In this document: in pieces, positions 41,547-50,315 of the stretch
How positions within the stretch are numbered: the stretch's first letter is position 1
Layout of the letters: every line of letters starts with the position of its first letter
Notes under the pieces: generated by a model
Databases searched by the model: none
Seen by the model: only the letters and a program-made list of their open reading frames with translations
What the model was told of the DNA's origin: nothing
Position numbers and translations under genes: made by a program
Assembly: GCF_035510375.1 (NCBI RefSeq)
Contig: NZ_DATKHG010000032.1
Reading direction: 5' to 3' (one strand)
DNA: 64,000 nt
Source of the DNA: Paenibacillus_I sp035510375
GTDB taxonomy: Bacteria > Bacillota > Bacilli > Paenibacillales > Paenibacillaceae

Positions 41547-42461
41547 ATGGAGAAGCGATTGACCCGTACCGAAATGTTATTCAGCCTTGGCTTTATCTTT
41601 ATGCTGATCGTTGCCGTAGCGGCTTTTTTTGTCGGCGTCAAGGTCGGAGCGGAAAAAACCGAAGCCAGATACGTGCCCGGCGACAAATTAAACGGAGAAG
41701 CCGAGCTGAAGGTTACAGCTTACCAGCAGCAGGATCTGGTTTCTTTCTATCATACCGTATTTTTGCCCTATCGTGAATTTGTGGTCGAATGGGTCGCGGC
41801 GATCGAGAAAATGAAAGCCGGCCTGTCGACCGAGCCGTCGTCCCAGCTGAAGGAGCTTTCGGCGCTCGCGGACAAGCAGTACGCGGAAGCGTCCCAAGCC
41901 GCCGTGTCCCGCGTATCGCCGCTGCTGGTCGAATCGCAAACGAATGTGCTCAAGAGCCTGAAGCTGTTCGCGCAAGCCGCCGACCGGCTCGAACCGGAAG
42001 CGCGGTCCGAGGGCGCCGCCGGGACGGTCGCGCTGATCGGCCAAGACGCCTATTACAGACAAGGGCTGGAGCTCGCTCTGACCGCCCAGCAGCAGTACTA
42101 TACCGCCATGCTGAAATGGAGCTCATCGCTCGATCCGGACCTGCCGGCCGATTTCGAGGCGACGGGCATCATGGAACTCGAAGCCTGGAAATCGCTGCCG
42201 CTGGTCGTCAAGAATAAGCTGATGGCCGACCGGCTCGCACGGCGCAAGCTGCTTACCGCCTATTATCCGCAGGATTTAGCGGCTCGCGTGGATCTGTTCG
42301 TATCAACGGGCCAGGCGGCCAAAATGCGGATCAAATCGATTGATGCGATCGTCGACCTGCTGATCGGCACGGAAGCGGTCCGGAGCGGCGATTTCGCCGC
42401 GAACAAAGCGCGCTTCTACAGCAAAGAGTTGCTGCCTCAGCTGCCCTTCTTCATTTCTTGA
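41547..42461 (+). CDS. Membrane-anchored protein of unknown function
   Basis: A 304-residue protein with one N-terminal transmembrane helix (MLFSLGFIFMLIVAVAAFFVGVKVG) and a mostly helical outside domain without cysteine. Segments such as YHTVFLPYREFVVEWVAAIEKM and QQQYYTAMLKWSSSLDPDL suggest a helical bundle. AAGGAG precedes the ATG. It sits alone on the plus strand upstream of serA. I do not recognise the family. Confidence 0.8.
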   Translation: MEKRLTRTEMLFSLGFIFMLIVAVAAFFVGVKVGAEKTEARYVPGDKLNGEAELKVTAYQQQDLVSFYHTVFLPYREFVVEWVAAIEKMKAGLSTEPSSQLKELSALADKQYAEASQAAVSRVSPLLVESQTNVLKSLKLFAQAADRLEPEARSEGAAGTVALIGQDAYYRQGLELALTAQQQYYTAMLKWSSSLDPDLPADFEATGIMELEAWKSLPLVVKNKLMADRLARRKLLTAYYPQDLAARVDLFVSTGQAAKMRIKSIDAIVDLLIGTEAVRSGDFAANKARFYSKELLPQLPFFIS

Positions 42462-42531
42462 CGAGGGATATCGTCCTTCGGATTTATGGCCCAATAATAA
42501 CGAAATTTTCACATTTCAGCAAGTTTGCCGA

Positions 42532-42559
42532 TTGCAATTGCCCGCTCCATTGTTATAAT
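42532..42559 (+). promoter_or_regulatory. serA promoter
   Basis: TTGCAA (42532-42537), a 16-bp spacer and a perfect TATAAT (42554-42559). It predicts a ~160-nt leader before serA. Confidence 0.75.
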
Positions 42560-42647
42560 AAGAAGGGTTGAAGCACGCGTCGGCAGACATATCCGTAACA
42601 TATGCGCCGGGCGCGCAGCGGAATAGGATTTGCGGAGCGATCTCTCG

Positions 42648-42685
42648 TCCCGGGCAGGCAACGGCGCCGGGGGCGGGATTTTTTT
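42648..42685 (+). terminator. Terminator-like hairpin in the serA leader
   Basis: TCCCG pairs with CGGGA around a GC-rich internal region containing GGCGCC, followed by seven Ts, 40 bp upstream of the serA start. It looks like an attenuator, but the stem is interrupted and I recognise no T-box, SAM or other known riboswitch signature before it. Confidence 0.5.
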
Positions 42686-42726
42686 CCTTTCCATACTCAT
42701 TGCCATGACTTAGGAGGTTATTGTTC

Positions 42727-44319
42727 ATGTTTAAAGTATTGGTATCGGACCCGATCAGCGATCTCGGCATTCAGCAGCTGGCCGACGCCAGCGACATCGC
42801 GATCGATAAGAAACCGGGACTAAGCGAAGACGAGCTGGTCGCCATCATCGGCGAATACGACGCGCTGCTCGTGCGCAGCCAGACTCAGGTCACTGCTCGC
42901 GTTATGGAAGCCGGCAAACAGCTTAAAGTAGTCGGCCGCGCGGGCGTAGGCGTCGACAACATCGACCTCGCCGCGGCAACCGAGCGTGGGATCATCGTCA
43001 TCAATGCGCCTGACGGCAATACGATCACGACGTGCGAGCATACCTTCGCCATGATGATGGCGCTCGCCCGCCATATTCCGCAAGCTTACGCGAAGACCGT
43101 CGGCGGCGTATGGGACCGCAAGACGTTCCTCGGCGTCGAGCTTCGCAACAAGAAGCTGGGCGTGCTCGGCATGGGCCGGATCGGCAGCGAGGTGGCCGTT
43201 AGAGCGAAGGCGTTCGGTATGGAAATTCTGGCTTACGATCCTTTCCTGACGGAGGAGCGCGCCGCCAAGCTCGGCGTGAAGCTGTCCACGGTCGAGGACA
43301 TCGTCCGCAATGCCGACTTCATGACGGTTCACACTCCGCTTACGCCGGAAACGCGCCATATGATCGCGCGCCCTCAGTTCGAGATCATGAAGCCGGGCAT
43401 GCGCATCGTCAACTGCGCGCGCGGCGGCATCGTCGACGAGCAGGCGCTTGTCGAAGCGATCGACCAGGGCATCGTCGCCGGCGCCGCGTTCGACGTGTTC
43501 GAGGCGGAGCCGCCGGCTCCGGACCATCCTTTCCTGAAGCATCCGAAGATTATCGTGACGCCCCATCTGGGCGCTTCCACCGTGGAGGCCCAAGAGAATG
43601 TGGCGATCGACGTCTCGGAGCAAGTGCTCCATATTTTACGGGGCGAGCCGTTCAAGAACGCGGTCAACATGCCGCCGATCCCCGGCGACGTCCTGAACAA
43701 GCTGCAGCCGTATTTCCTGCTCGGCGAGAAGCTCGGCAGCTTCATCGCCCAGCTTACGGAAGGAGCCGTTCAGGAAATTACGATCAGCTATTCCGGCGAT
43801 CTGGCCGACGTCGACACGCAGCCGCTCAACCGCTACATCGTAAAAGGCATCCTGTCCCATCATCTCGGCTCGGACCAGGTGAACGTCGTCAACGCGATGC
43901 ATCTTGCGAAATCGCGCGACGTCAACATCGTTACCCAGAAATCGACCGCCCATAAAGGCTTTACGAACCTCGTCACCGTTTCGCTCAGAACCAAGCAGGA
44001 AGAGCGGCTCGTTGCCGGGACGCTGCTGAACGGCTACGGCGCCCGCATCGTACAGATCGACAAATACCCTGTCGACGTAGCGCCGGAAGGCAACCTGATT
44101 CTGGTCAGCCACAACGACAAGCCGGGCATCATCGGCCGCGTCGGCACCCTGCTCGGCTCGAACGACGTCAACATCGCCACGATGCAGGTCGGACGGAAGC
44201 TCGTAGGCGGCGCGGCGATCATGGTGCTCACGGTCGACAAAGGCGTGCCGAAGGAAGTGCTTTCCGAGGTCGCCAAGCTGCCGGATCTCAATAACGCCAA
44301 AGAAATACTGCTCGTTTGA
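42727..44319 (+). CDS. serA: D-3-Phosphoglycerate dehydrogenase
   Basis: A 530-residue enzyme that oxidises 3-phosphoglycerate in the first step of serine synthesis. The D-2-hydroxyacid dehydrogenase fold has LGVLGMGRIGSEVAVRAKAFG, catalytic RGGIVDE and HLGASTVEAQ; the C-terminal ~210 residues hold the ASB and ACT domains (NLILVSHNDKPGIIGRVGTLL). AGGAGG is 9 nt before the ATG; an in-frame TTG two codons upstream is too close to be used. Serine is also the TrpB co-substrate. Confidence 0.96.
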   Translation: MFKVLVSDPISDLGIQQLADASDIAIDKKPGLSEDELVAIIGEYDALLVRSQTQVTARVMEAGKQLKVVGRAGVGVDNIDLAAATERGIIVINAPDGNTITTCEHTFAMMMALARHIPQAYAKTVGGVWDRKTFLGVELRNKKLGVLGMGRIGSEVAVRAKAFGMEILAYDPFLTEERAAKLGVKLSTVEDIVRNADFMTVHTPLTPETRHMIARPQFEIMKPGMRIVNCARGGIVDEQALVEAIDQGIVAGAAFDVFEAEPPAPDHPFLKHPKIIVTPHLGASTVEAQENVAIDVSEQVLHILRGEPFKNAVNMPPIPGDVLNKLQPYFLLGEKLGSFIAQLTEGAVQEITISYSGDLADVDTQPLNRYIVKGILSHHLGSDQVNVVNAMHLAKSRDVNIVTQKSTAHKGFTNLVTVSLRTKQEERLVAGTLLNGYGARIVQIDKYPVDVAPEGNLILVSHNDKPGIIGRVGTLLGSNDVNIATMQVGRKLVGGAAIMVLTVDKGVPKEVLSEVAKLPDLNNAKEILLV

Positions 44320-44350
44320 CCCTAACCTCACATAACCGGCTGCGCAAAAA

Positions 44351-44386
44351 ACGTCCTGACGCTCCCCTGCGGCAGGACGTTTTTTT
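44351..44386 (+). terminator. serA terminator
   Basis: ACGTCCTG pairs with CAGGACGT over a 14-nt loop and is followed by TTTTTT; As on the other side let it work in both directions. Confidence 0.9.
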
Positions 44387-44424
44387 GTTCATTCCTCTCC
44401 GTCCCATGCAGCATGGCCGGCAGC

Positions 44425-44452
44425 AAAAAAGCGCGCCCTGCAGAGGGCACGC
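44425..44452 (-). terminator. resE terminator
   Basis: GCGTGCCCT pairs with AGGGCGCGC (one G-U pair) and is followed by six Ts on the minus strand, about 50 bp after the resE stop codon. Confidence 0.88.
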
Positions 44453-44500
44453 CGTCGCGCGTATTTATCGCGGATGTTTCACGACCAACAAGAATAAACG

Positions 44501-45964
44501 CTATCGTTCGGGCGTCTTGGACAGCGCCTTGGTCGCTTCGACAGGAAGCAGCAGCGTGAACGTCGTCCCTTTGCCCAGAACGCTTGCCGCTTCAATCGAG
44601 CCGCGGTGCGATTCCACGATGTTTTTGACGATGGCGAGGCCGAGGCCGGTGCCGGAGCTTCCGCCTCGAGTGCGGGCCTTATCGGCCTTGTAGAACCGCT
44701 CGAAAATATACGGGATGTCCTCGGCCGGTATGCCCTGCCCCTCGTCAAGCACGGTCAGCTTGACGAACGGTTTGCCTTTGATCGGCACGAGCTCGGCCTC
44801 CACCGCGATTTCCGCGCCCTCGGAAGTATGGCGCAGCGCGTTGTCCAGCAGATTGGTCAACACCTGCTCGAGTCGGTCCTCATCCGCGTCCTCCAGCACG
44901 ATCGTGGCCGGCGGCAAACCATACCGGAACCGGATGCCCCGCTCCTTGGCGTACACGGCGAACTTGCGGTGGACGCGCTTGACGAGCGCCGGCACATCGA
45001 CGCGCTCGTGCTTCATTTCCAGGTGACCGGCCTCCATCCGCGCCAAATCCAGCAGGTCCTTCACAAGCCGGCCCATACGGAGCGATTCGTCGTGAATGAC
45101 CTGCACGAGCTCGTTCCGCTCCTCCGGTGATGCCGCGATATCGTCCATCAGCGCTTCGCTGTAGCCTTGCAGCATCGAAAGCGGCGTGCGGATTTCGTGC
45201 GACACGTTGGCGACAAAGTCCCGGCGCAGCTTCTCCAGCCGGGACTCCTCCGTCACGTTCCGCAGCACGGCCACCGCCCCCCGGATGCTCTCCTTCGACT
45301 TGAGAGGGGCCATCGCCACAGACCAAACTTCGTTCAGCACATGCACCTTGCCGTGCTGGTCGCGGCCTTGCCGCAGCACCGAACGGAACTGCTCGTAGAG
45401 AGGCCCGGGCACCGCGCCGTACGGCTTGGCGGCGGACGTTGCGTCGCGCTCCCACTCCAGACCGCTCCATCGCTCCATGATGGCGTCGCCCTGCGGATTC
45501 GTCAGAATGACGCTGCCGGAAGCGTCGAACGTGACGACCGCATCGGCCATGCTGCGCAGGACGCTGGATAGATGGTCTTTCTCATGCTGGAGATCGCGGA
45601 TCAGCTTGTCGACCTCGCCGGCCATATGGTTGAATGTGCCGGCGAGCTCGCCGATCTCGTCGGTCGAACGGATCGGCACCCGCGTCCTGTATTCGCCCTG
45701 AGCGATCAGATCGGCCGCCTTCTTCAGCTGCAGGAGCGGCTGGGTGATTTTGAACGACAAAAAAAAAGCGAAGAACGTCGTCAACGAGAACCCGACGATT
45801 CCGGTAATGATGAACAGCACCTTGACCTGGTATTGGGAGTTGTTGAACGTAACGTCGATATAACGCAGCAGGAAAATGCCGACGATAATCAACACGACGG
45901 CCACCAGCACCATGATGGTTGCCCATAGCTTGCCTACGACGCTGCGCAGAAAACGAAAAACCAT
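44501..45964 (-). CDS. resE: Sensor histidine kinase ResE
   Basis: A 487-residue kinase, partner of ResD in redox and oxygen-limitation control. Order: membrane helix about 13-35, only ~12 residues outside, second helix about 48-70, HAMP (71-125), PAS-type domain (about 130-240), dimerisation domain with His256 in NVSHEIRTPL, and the ATPase domain (NLLDNALRH, DEGQGI, GTGLGLAIV). B. subtilis ResE is about 100 residues longer because of an extracytoplasmic domain, so the input here is probably the intracellular PAS or the membrane. It starts directly after resD. Confidence 0.93.
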   Translation of the reverse strand: MVFRFLRSVVGKLWATIMVLVAVVLIIVGIFLLRYIDVTFNNSQYQVKVLFIITGIVGFSLTTFFAFFLSFKITQPLLQLKKAADLIAQGEYRTRVPIRSTDEIGELAGTFNHMAGEVDKLIRDLQHEKDHLSSVLRSMADAVVTFDASGSVILTNPQGDAIMERWSGLEWERDATSAAKPYGAVPGPLYEQFRSVLRQGRDQHGKVHVLNEVWSVAMAPLKSKESIRGAVAVLRNVTEESRLEKLRRDFVANVSHEIRTPLSMLQGYSEALMDDIAASPEERNELVQVIHDESLRMGRLVKDLLDLARMEAGHLEMKHERVDVPALVKRVHRKFAVYAKERGIRFRYGLPPATIVLEDADEDRLEQVLTNLLDNALRHTSEGAEIAVEAELVPIKGKPFVKLTVLDEGQGIPAEDIPYIFERFYKADKARTRGGSSGTGLGLAIVKNIVESHRGSIEAASVLGKGTTFTLLLPVEATKALSKTPER

Positions 45965-46681
45965 TTATTTCGGCACCTCAAGCTTGTAGCCGACGCCCCA
46001 AACCGTCGTAATCATCGACGCCGCTTCCGGCGATACCTTGTTCAGCTTCTCGCGCAGCCGCTTCACATGCGTATCCACCGTCCGCAGGTCGCCGAAAAAC
46101 TCGTAGTTCCATACATCCTTCAGCAGGTCCTCGCGGGAAAACACCTTGTCCGGCGACACGGCCAGGTAATGGAGCAGCTCGTATTCCTTCGGCGTCAGGC
46201 TCACCTCTTGTCCGCCGGCGCTGACGCGGTGCGCGTCATGCTCGATGACGAGATGCGGAAACACGATATTGTTGCTGGCATTCGCCTCTTTGGTGAGGAA
46301 AGCCGTGGCCGAAGAGCGCCGGAGAATCGCTTTGACCCGATAAATGACCTCGCGCGGGCTGAACGGCTTGACGACGTAATCGTCGGCCCCGACCTCAAAG
46401 CCCTGCACCCGGTTCATCTCCTCGCCCTTCGCGGTCAGCATAATGACCGGTGTCGCCTTGGACTGCCGCAGCCTCGCGCATACTTCGATGCCGTCGATGC
46501 CGGGCAGCATCACGTCCAGCAGTATCAGATCGTAGTCGCTCGCCGACGCCAGACGGATCGCCTGTTCGCCGTCCTCCGCCTCCTCGATCGCGTAGCCTTC
46601 CTTCTCCAAATACATTTTCAGCAGCCGGCGAATCCGTTCCTCGTCATCGACGACCAAAATCCGGTGAATATGCTCGGACAT
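45965..46681 (-). CDS. resD: Response regulator ResD
   Basis: A 238-residue OmpR-type regulator. The receiver has the phosphorylated Asp56 in LILLDVMLPGIDG and LTAKGEE with the conserved Lys; the C-terminal winged helix ends in DLRTVDTHVKRLREKL. ResD activates aerobic and anaerobic respiration genes, including the res cluster itself, in B. subtilis. Followed immediately by resE. Confidence 0.95.
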   Translation of the reverse strand: MSEHIHRILVVDDEERIRRLLKMYLEKEGYAIEEAEDGEQAIRLASASDYDLILLDVMLPGIDGIEVCARLRQSKATPVIMLTAKGEEMNRVQGFEVGADDYVVKPFSPREVIYRVKAILRRSSATAFLTKEANASNNIVFPHLVIEHDAHRVSAGGQEVSLTPKEYELLHYLAVSPDKVFSREDLLKDVWNYEFFGDLRTVDTHVKRLREKLNKVSPEAASMITTVWGVGYKLEVPK

Positions 46682-46719
46682 TACGCACCAACTCTCCTTT
46701 TTGCAAACCTAAGTAATCG

Positions 46720-47979
46720 TCATACTCCGGCGTAGGAATGCAGACCGGCGATAACAAGATTGACCCCGACCAGCGTAAACATGACGACGATAAACCCGAT
46801 CACGGCGAGCCAGGCCGAGCGCAGCCCCTGCCAGCCGCGCGACAGCCGAAAGTGCAGATAGGCGCTGTAAAAAAGCCAGGTAATGAGCGCCCATACCTCT
46901 TTCGGGTCCCATCCCCAGAACCGGCCCCACGCCTGCTCGGCCCAGATCATCGCGAAAATAATCGCGCCGAGCGTGAACACGGGAAACCCGATCGCGATCG
47001 AGCGGTACGTAATTTCATCCAAATCCTCCGGATCGATCCCGTCAAGCGCCGGGTGAATAACCGCTGCGATCGGCTTCCGCAGCAGCAGCCGCAGCACACC
47101 GTACAAGAGAGTACCCGCAACAATCGACCATACGACCGTGTTCAGCTTGCGCCCGGCGTTGACGCCTTTCATCCACGACGGCGCTTCGAGCAGCGGTTCC
47201 CGCATGCCGAGGAAAGAATCCATCTGTTCCACCTCGCTGTTGTAGGGCTTCACGATCGGCGGCATCTTGTACTCAACCCTCATCGTCATTTGATTCTGAA
47301 CGCCTTTTTGATCAATAGAAATGTCCTCTCGAGTAAAGACGGCTGTATAATCCATGCCGCGGAAGGCGAACACGGTGCCGATGAACGCGATCAGGACGAC
47401 GATCACGTACAGGGTGAATTCCACCCATCGCTGCGCCCGCCTGGCCGCTTTGTCCGTCTGCTCGAAGTCGACGACCCGCAGCAAATACATCAGGCCGGCC
47501 GCAAAGCCTACGGCAAAAAACGCTTCGCCCAGCGCGGCCGTCGTCACGTGCACCTTCAGCCAATTCGATTGCAGCGCGGGAACGAGCGGCTGTACCTCCT
47601 GCGGGAAAACGGCGGCGTAGGCGATGATGATGACCGCCAGCGGCAAGGTGAACATTCCGAGCAGCGGCGAGCGGTAGATCAGGTAGACGATCGTGAATGC
47701 GATCATGATCGCCATGCCGAGAAACGTCATGAACTCGTACATATTGCTTGTCGGTATGTGCCCGGCGCCTGCCCAGCGGGTGAAGAAATAGACGAGCTGG
47801 GCCGCAAGGCCGAGCGTCGACACGAGGAATGCGATACGCGACCATTTGCGCATGTGCAGGACCGGTTCGCGGTTGCTCCACTTGCGTCCCGCCACGGCAA
47901 TGACGAAAAACAGAAAAGCAAAACAATACAGGAAAAAAGCGATCATGAATGCGACGCTGCTTACATCCAACCAAGTCAC
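46720..47979 (-). CDS. resC: Cytochrome c biogenesis protein ResC (CcsA-type)
   Basis: A 419-residue membrane protein with about eight to ten helices. The haem-handling WWD-like motif is IIFAMIWAEQAWGRFWGWDPKEVWALITW, split here as WAEQAWGRFWGWDPKEVW, and the family histidines flank it. With ResB it exports haem and ligates it to apocytochrome c. It overlaps resB by 4 bp. Confidence 0.94.
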   Translation of the reverse strand: MTWLDVSSVAFMIAFFLYCFAFLFFVIAVAGRKWSNREPVLHMRKWSRIAFLVSTLGLAAQLVYFFTRWAGAGHIPTSNMYEFMTFLGMAIMIAFTIVYLIYRSPLLGMFTLPLAVIIIAYAAVFPQEVQPLVPALQSNWLKVHVTTAALGEAFFAVGFAAGLMYLLRVVDFEQTDKAARRAQRWVEFTLYVIVVLIAFIGTVFAFRGMDYTAVFTREDISIDQKGVQNQMTMRVEYKMPPIVKPYNSEVEQMDSFLGMREPLLEAPSWMKGVNAGRKLNTVVWSIVAGTLLYGVLRLLLRKPIAAVIHPALDGIDPEDLDEITYRSIAIGFPVFTLGAIIFAMIWAEQAWGRFWGWDPKEVWALITWLFYSAYLHFRLSRGWQGLRSAWLAVIGFIVVMFTLVGVNLVIAGLHSYAGV

Positions 47980-49628
47980 GTCTTGTTCCCTCCGTTATCG
48001 AGCGATTTCGGGTCGACCTCGATGCTCATTTTGCGCAGAGCCGCGGCCAGATCCCCCCGCATGCCGTACCAGTTTTTATTCGTATGCGCGCCTACCGACA
48101 ATGCGCCTTCATCGATCCGCAGCCATATCCGCCGATGATTCCAGTAAAACCCTAGAATAAGGCCGATCATCGATATCGCGGCTCCGATCCAGACGAACGG
48201 CATCGCCCGGTCGATCCGGATATTCAACGTGCTCTCCGGGCCGGTTAATTCGACGCCTTCCATCGAACCCACTTTGAACTCAAACCGGTCCGCCAGCGAA
48301 CCGTTGATCAAGTCCTGGCTGAATCGCTGCCGGTCCTTTTGCTGCGGGAAGTAAAAATAAGTCGCCCCTTCCGCAGGAAGTCCCGGACCTTTCATCAGGA
48401 ACAGGAACGCCGGCGCGTTCGGCTCCCGTGAATTGTTGGCAGGTTCGCCGTTCGCGTCAAGCTTGAAATCCATAAACCGGGTAAGGAGCTCCAGGCCGAA
48501 AGGGCCAAGCTCGTAGGAGGGCGCCGGATCTTTGACCGACAGCCTGAACGGGCCGTACTTCTCGCCGTTCGTCTTGTCGATCAGAAACGGGCTGACCGCC
48601 TTCAGCTTCGGGGTCATATTGAAATTGAACTGGTACGCTTTCAGACCTTTGTAGGACAAAGGGCTGTTGACGATTATATCGTGCGCCGTCAGCTTGCGCA
48701 GCTGCGGCTCGCCGATCGTGCCGCAGTTCGCCATGCATTCATACAGCTCCGCCTTCGTCTCGTATTTCTTGGCGCGCGCCTGGCCCTTTAACAGATCCGG
48801 CAGCTCCTCGTCCGCGTAGAAATCGACGGTGAAATCGACGTTTTTCAGAAAATAATTCGTCTCCGGCAGCCGGACCTTGTCGCCCGCCGCCACGGTGACA
48901 TACTCGTCGAGGTACCAGCCGGGAATGCTTCTCGCCAATACGGCCAGCAGGAAAATAATAAGACCGATATGATTGATGTACGGACCCCAGCGGCTGAAAC
49001 GGTTTTTCTCCGCGAGCAGCGCCGATCCGTCCCGATGGACGCGATAGCCGCGCCGTTTCAAGGCGCCTGCGAACCGCTCCGTCCATTCCTCCGGATCGCC
49101 TTCGATACGAGCCGTGTAAACGACCTTCTGCCTGGCGAGGAAGCGGTGGTGCTTGCGGATTTGCTGCTTGTTCAGCGCCCGGTATAACGGCAGCACCCGG
49201 TCGAGACTGCAGATGACGAGCGAGGTGCCGATCATAACAAGCAGGCCGATAAACCACCAGGACTCATATGTGCGGGACAAGCCGAGCGCGTAATAAATTT
49301 TCCCCGGCGTGCCGTACGTCTTCTCGTAATAAGTCGGATCGCTGAAATTGACGAACGAGCCTTCCTGCGGGAAAATCGTGCCGAGCGTCGAGGCGAGAAG
49401 CGTAAGCACGATGAGCCAGACGGCGATTTTCACGGAGGAGAAAAAATTCCATATCCGGTCAAGAGGTCCGGGATTCGCTTTCTCGGACCGTCGGACGACG
49501 CCGTCGTATCGCATTTCCAGCGGCGCATCGGACAGCGCCTCATCGCCCTGGGGCTTGCCGCATGACTCGCAGAGCACGGTTCCGACAGGATTCTGGTGTC
49601 CGCACTCGCATTTGGTGTTCTGAAACAA
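47976..49628 (-). CDS. resB: Cytochrome c biogenesis protein ResB with N-terminal zinc ribbon
   Basis: A 550-residue membrane protein, the CcsB-type partner of ResC. Helices lie near IAVWLIVLTLLASTLGTIF, WWFIGLLVMIGTSLVICSL, HIGLIIFLLAVLARSI and at the C-terminus, with a large outside domain between the last two. Unusual: the first ~25 residues carry two CxC/CxxC knuckles (KCECGHQ and LCESCGKP), a zinc-ribbon-like addition. TTG start with AAGGAGG 9 nt upstream. Two cysteines in YECMANCGTIG lie in the outside domain. Confidence 0.92.
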   Translation of the reverse strand: MFQNTKCECGHQNPVGTVLCESCGKPQGDEALSDAPLEMRYDGVVRRSEKANPGPLDRIWNFFSSVKIAVWLIVLTLLASTLGTIFPQEGSFVNFSDPTYYEKTYGTPGKIYYALGLSRTYESWWFIGLLVMIGTSLVICSLDRVLPLYRALNKQQIRKHHRFLARQKVVYTARIEGDPEEWTERFAGALKRRGYRVHRDGSALLAEKNRFSRWGPYINHIGLIIFLLAVLARSIPGWYLDEYVTVAAGDKVRLPETNYFLKNVDFTVDFYADEELPDLLKGQARAKKYETKAELYECMANCGTIGEPQLRKLTAHDIIVNSPLSYKGLKAYQFNFNMTPKLKAVSPFLIDKTNGEKYGPFRLSVKDPAPSYELGPFGLELLTRFMDFKLDANGEPANNSREPNAPAFLFLMKGPGLPAEGATYFYFPQQKDRQRFSQDLINGSLADRFEFKVGSMEGVELTGPESTLNIRIDRAMPFVWIGAAISMIGLILGFYWNHRRIWLRIDEGALSVGAHTNKNWYGMRGDLAAALRKMSIEVDPKSLDNGGNKT

Positions 49629-49692
49629 AACGGGGGACCTCCTTCCTTTGAACGTGATGAAAGCGCCGACGCTCCCTTCGTTCCGGCGCTGT

Positions 49693-50223
49693 TCATTTAC
49701 TGTTAATGAGCTTTTCTACCCGTTCGTCTATCGCCGCTTCGGTCATGCCGCCGACAAAAATTTCCATAATCTCCCCGTTCGGCTTCACGAAGAAGGTCGT
49801 CGGATATTGACGGACGCCGTAGGCTTTTTCCGTCTGGCGGTCGCGGTCGCGGAGAATCGTGTAGTCCAAATCGAACCGTTTGAGGAAATTGCGAATCGTG
49901 ATGTCGTCCTCGCTCAGATTGATGGCCAGAATGGCCAGCCCTTCCCCTTTCCACTTCTCGTATTGACGCTGGAATTCGGGCATTTCCTTCACGCACGGCG
50001 GACAGAAGGTGCCCCAGAAATTGATGACGAGCGGCCGTCCCTCGTAATCCGAAAGCTTGTGAACGCTTCCGTCGACAGCGGCGAGTTCGAAATCAGGCGG
50101 CTTGCCGCCGACCCGCGGACCGCCGTCGGACGAAAACAACGTCTTGCCGATGGCATAACCGCCCAGCAGCAAGACGCAGACCAATATTGCGATTTGTACG
50201 GCTTTACGCGTTGTGCCTGTCAT
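49693..50223 (-). CDS. resA: Thiol-disulfide oxidoreductase ResA
   Basis: A 176-residue thioredoxin-fold protein anchored by one N-terminal helix (VQIAILVCVLLLGGYAIG). The active site is FCPPC (Cys74, Cys77) in INFWGTFCPPCVKEMPEF. ResA reduces the haem-binding cysteines of apocytochrome c outside the membrane before haem attachment. First gene of resABCDE. Confidence 0.94.
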   Translation of the reverse strand: MTGTTRKAVQIAILVCVLLLGGYAIGKTLFSSDGGPRVGGKPPDFELAAVDGSVHKLSDYEGRPLVINFWGTFCPPCVKEMPEFQRQYEKWKGEGLAILAINLSEDDITIRNFLKRFDLDYTILRDRDRQTEKAYGVRQYPTTFFVKPNGEIMEIFVGGMTEAAIDERVEKLINSK

Positions 50224-50315
50224 CAGCGTTATTCACCACCTGTAACGTTTTGCGCAATAACACCGCAATACGTCCATTATAGCGAACTTGGGCAGCGCGT
50301 GGATTTCGGCACCGT

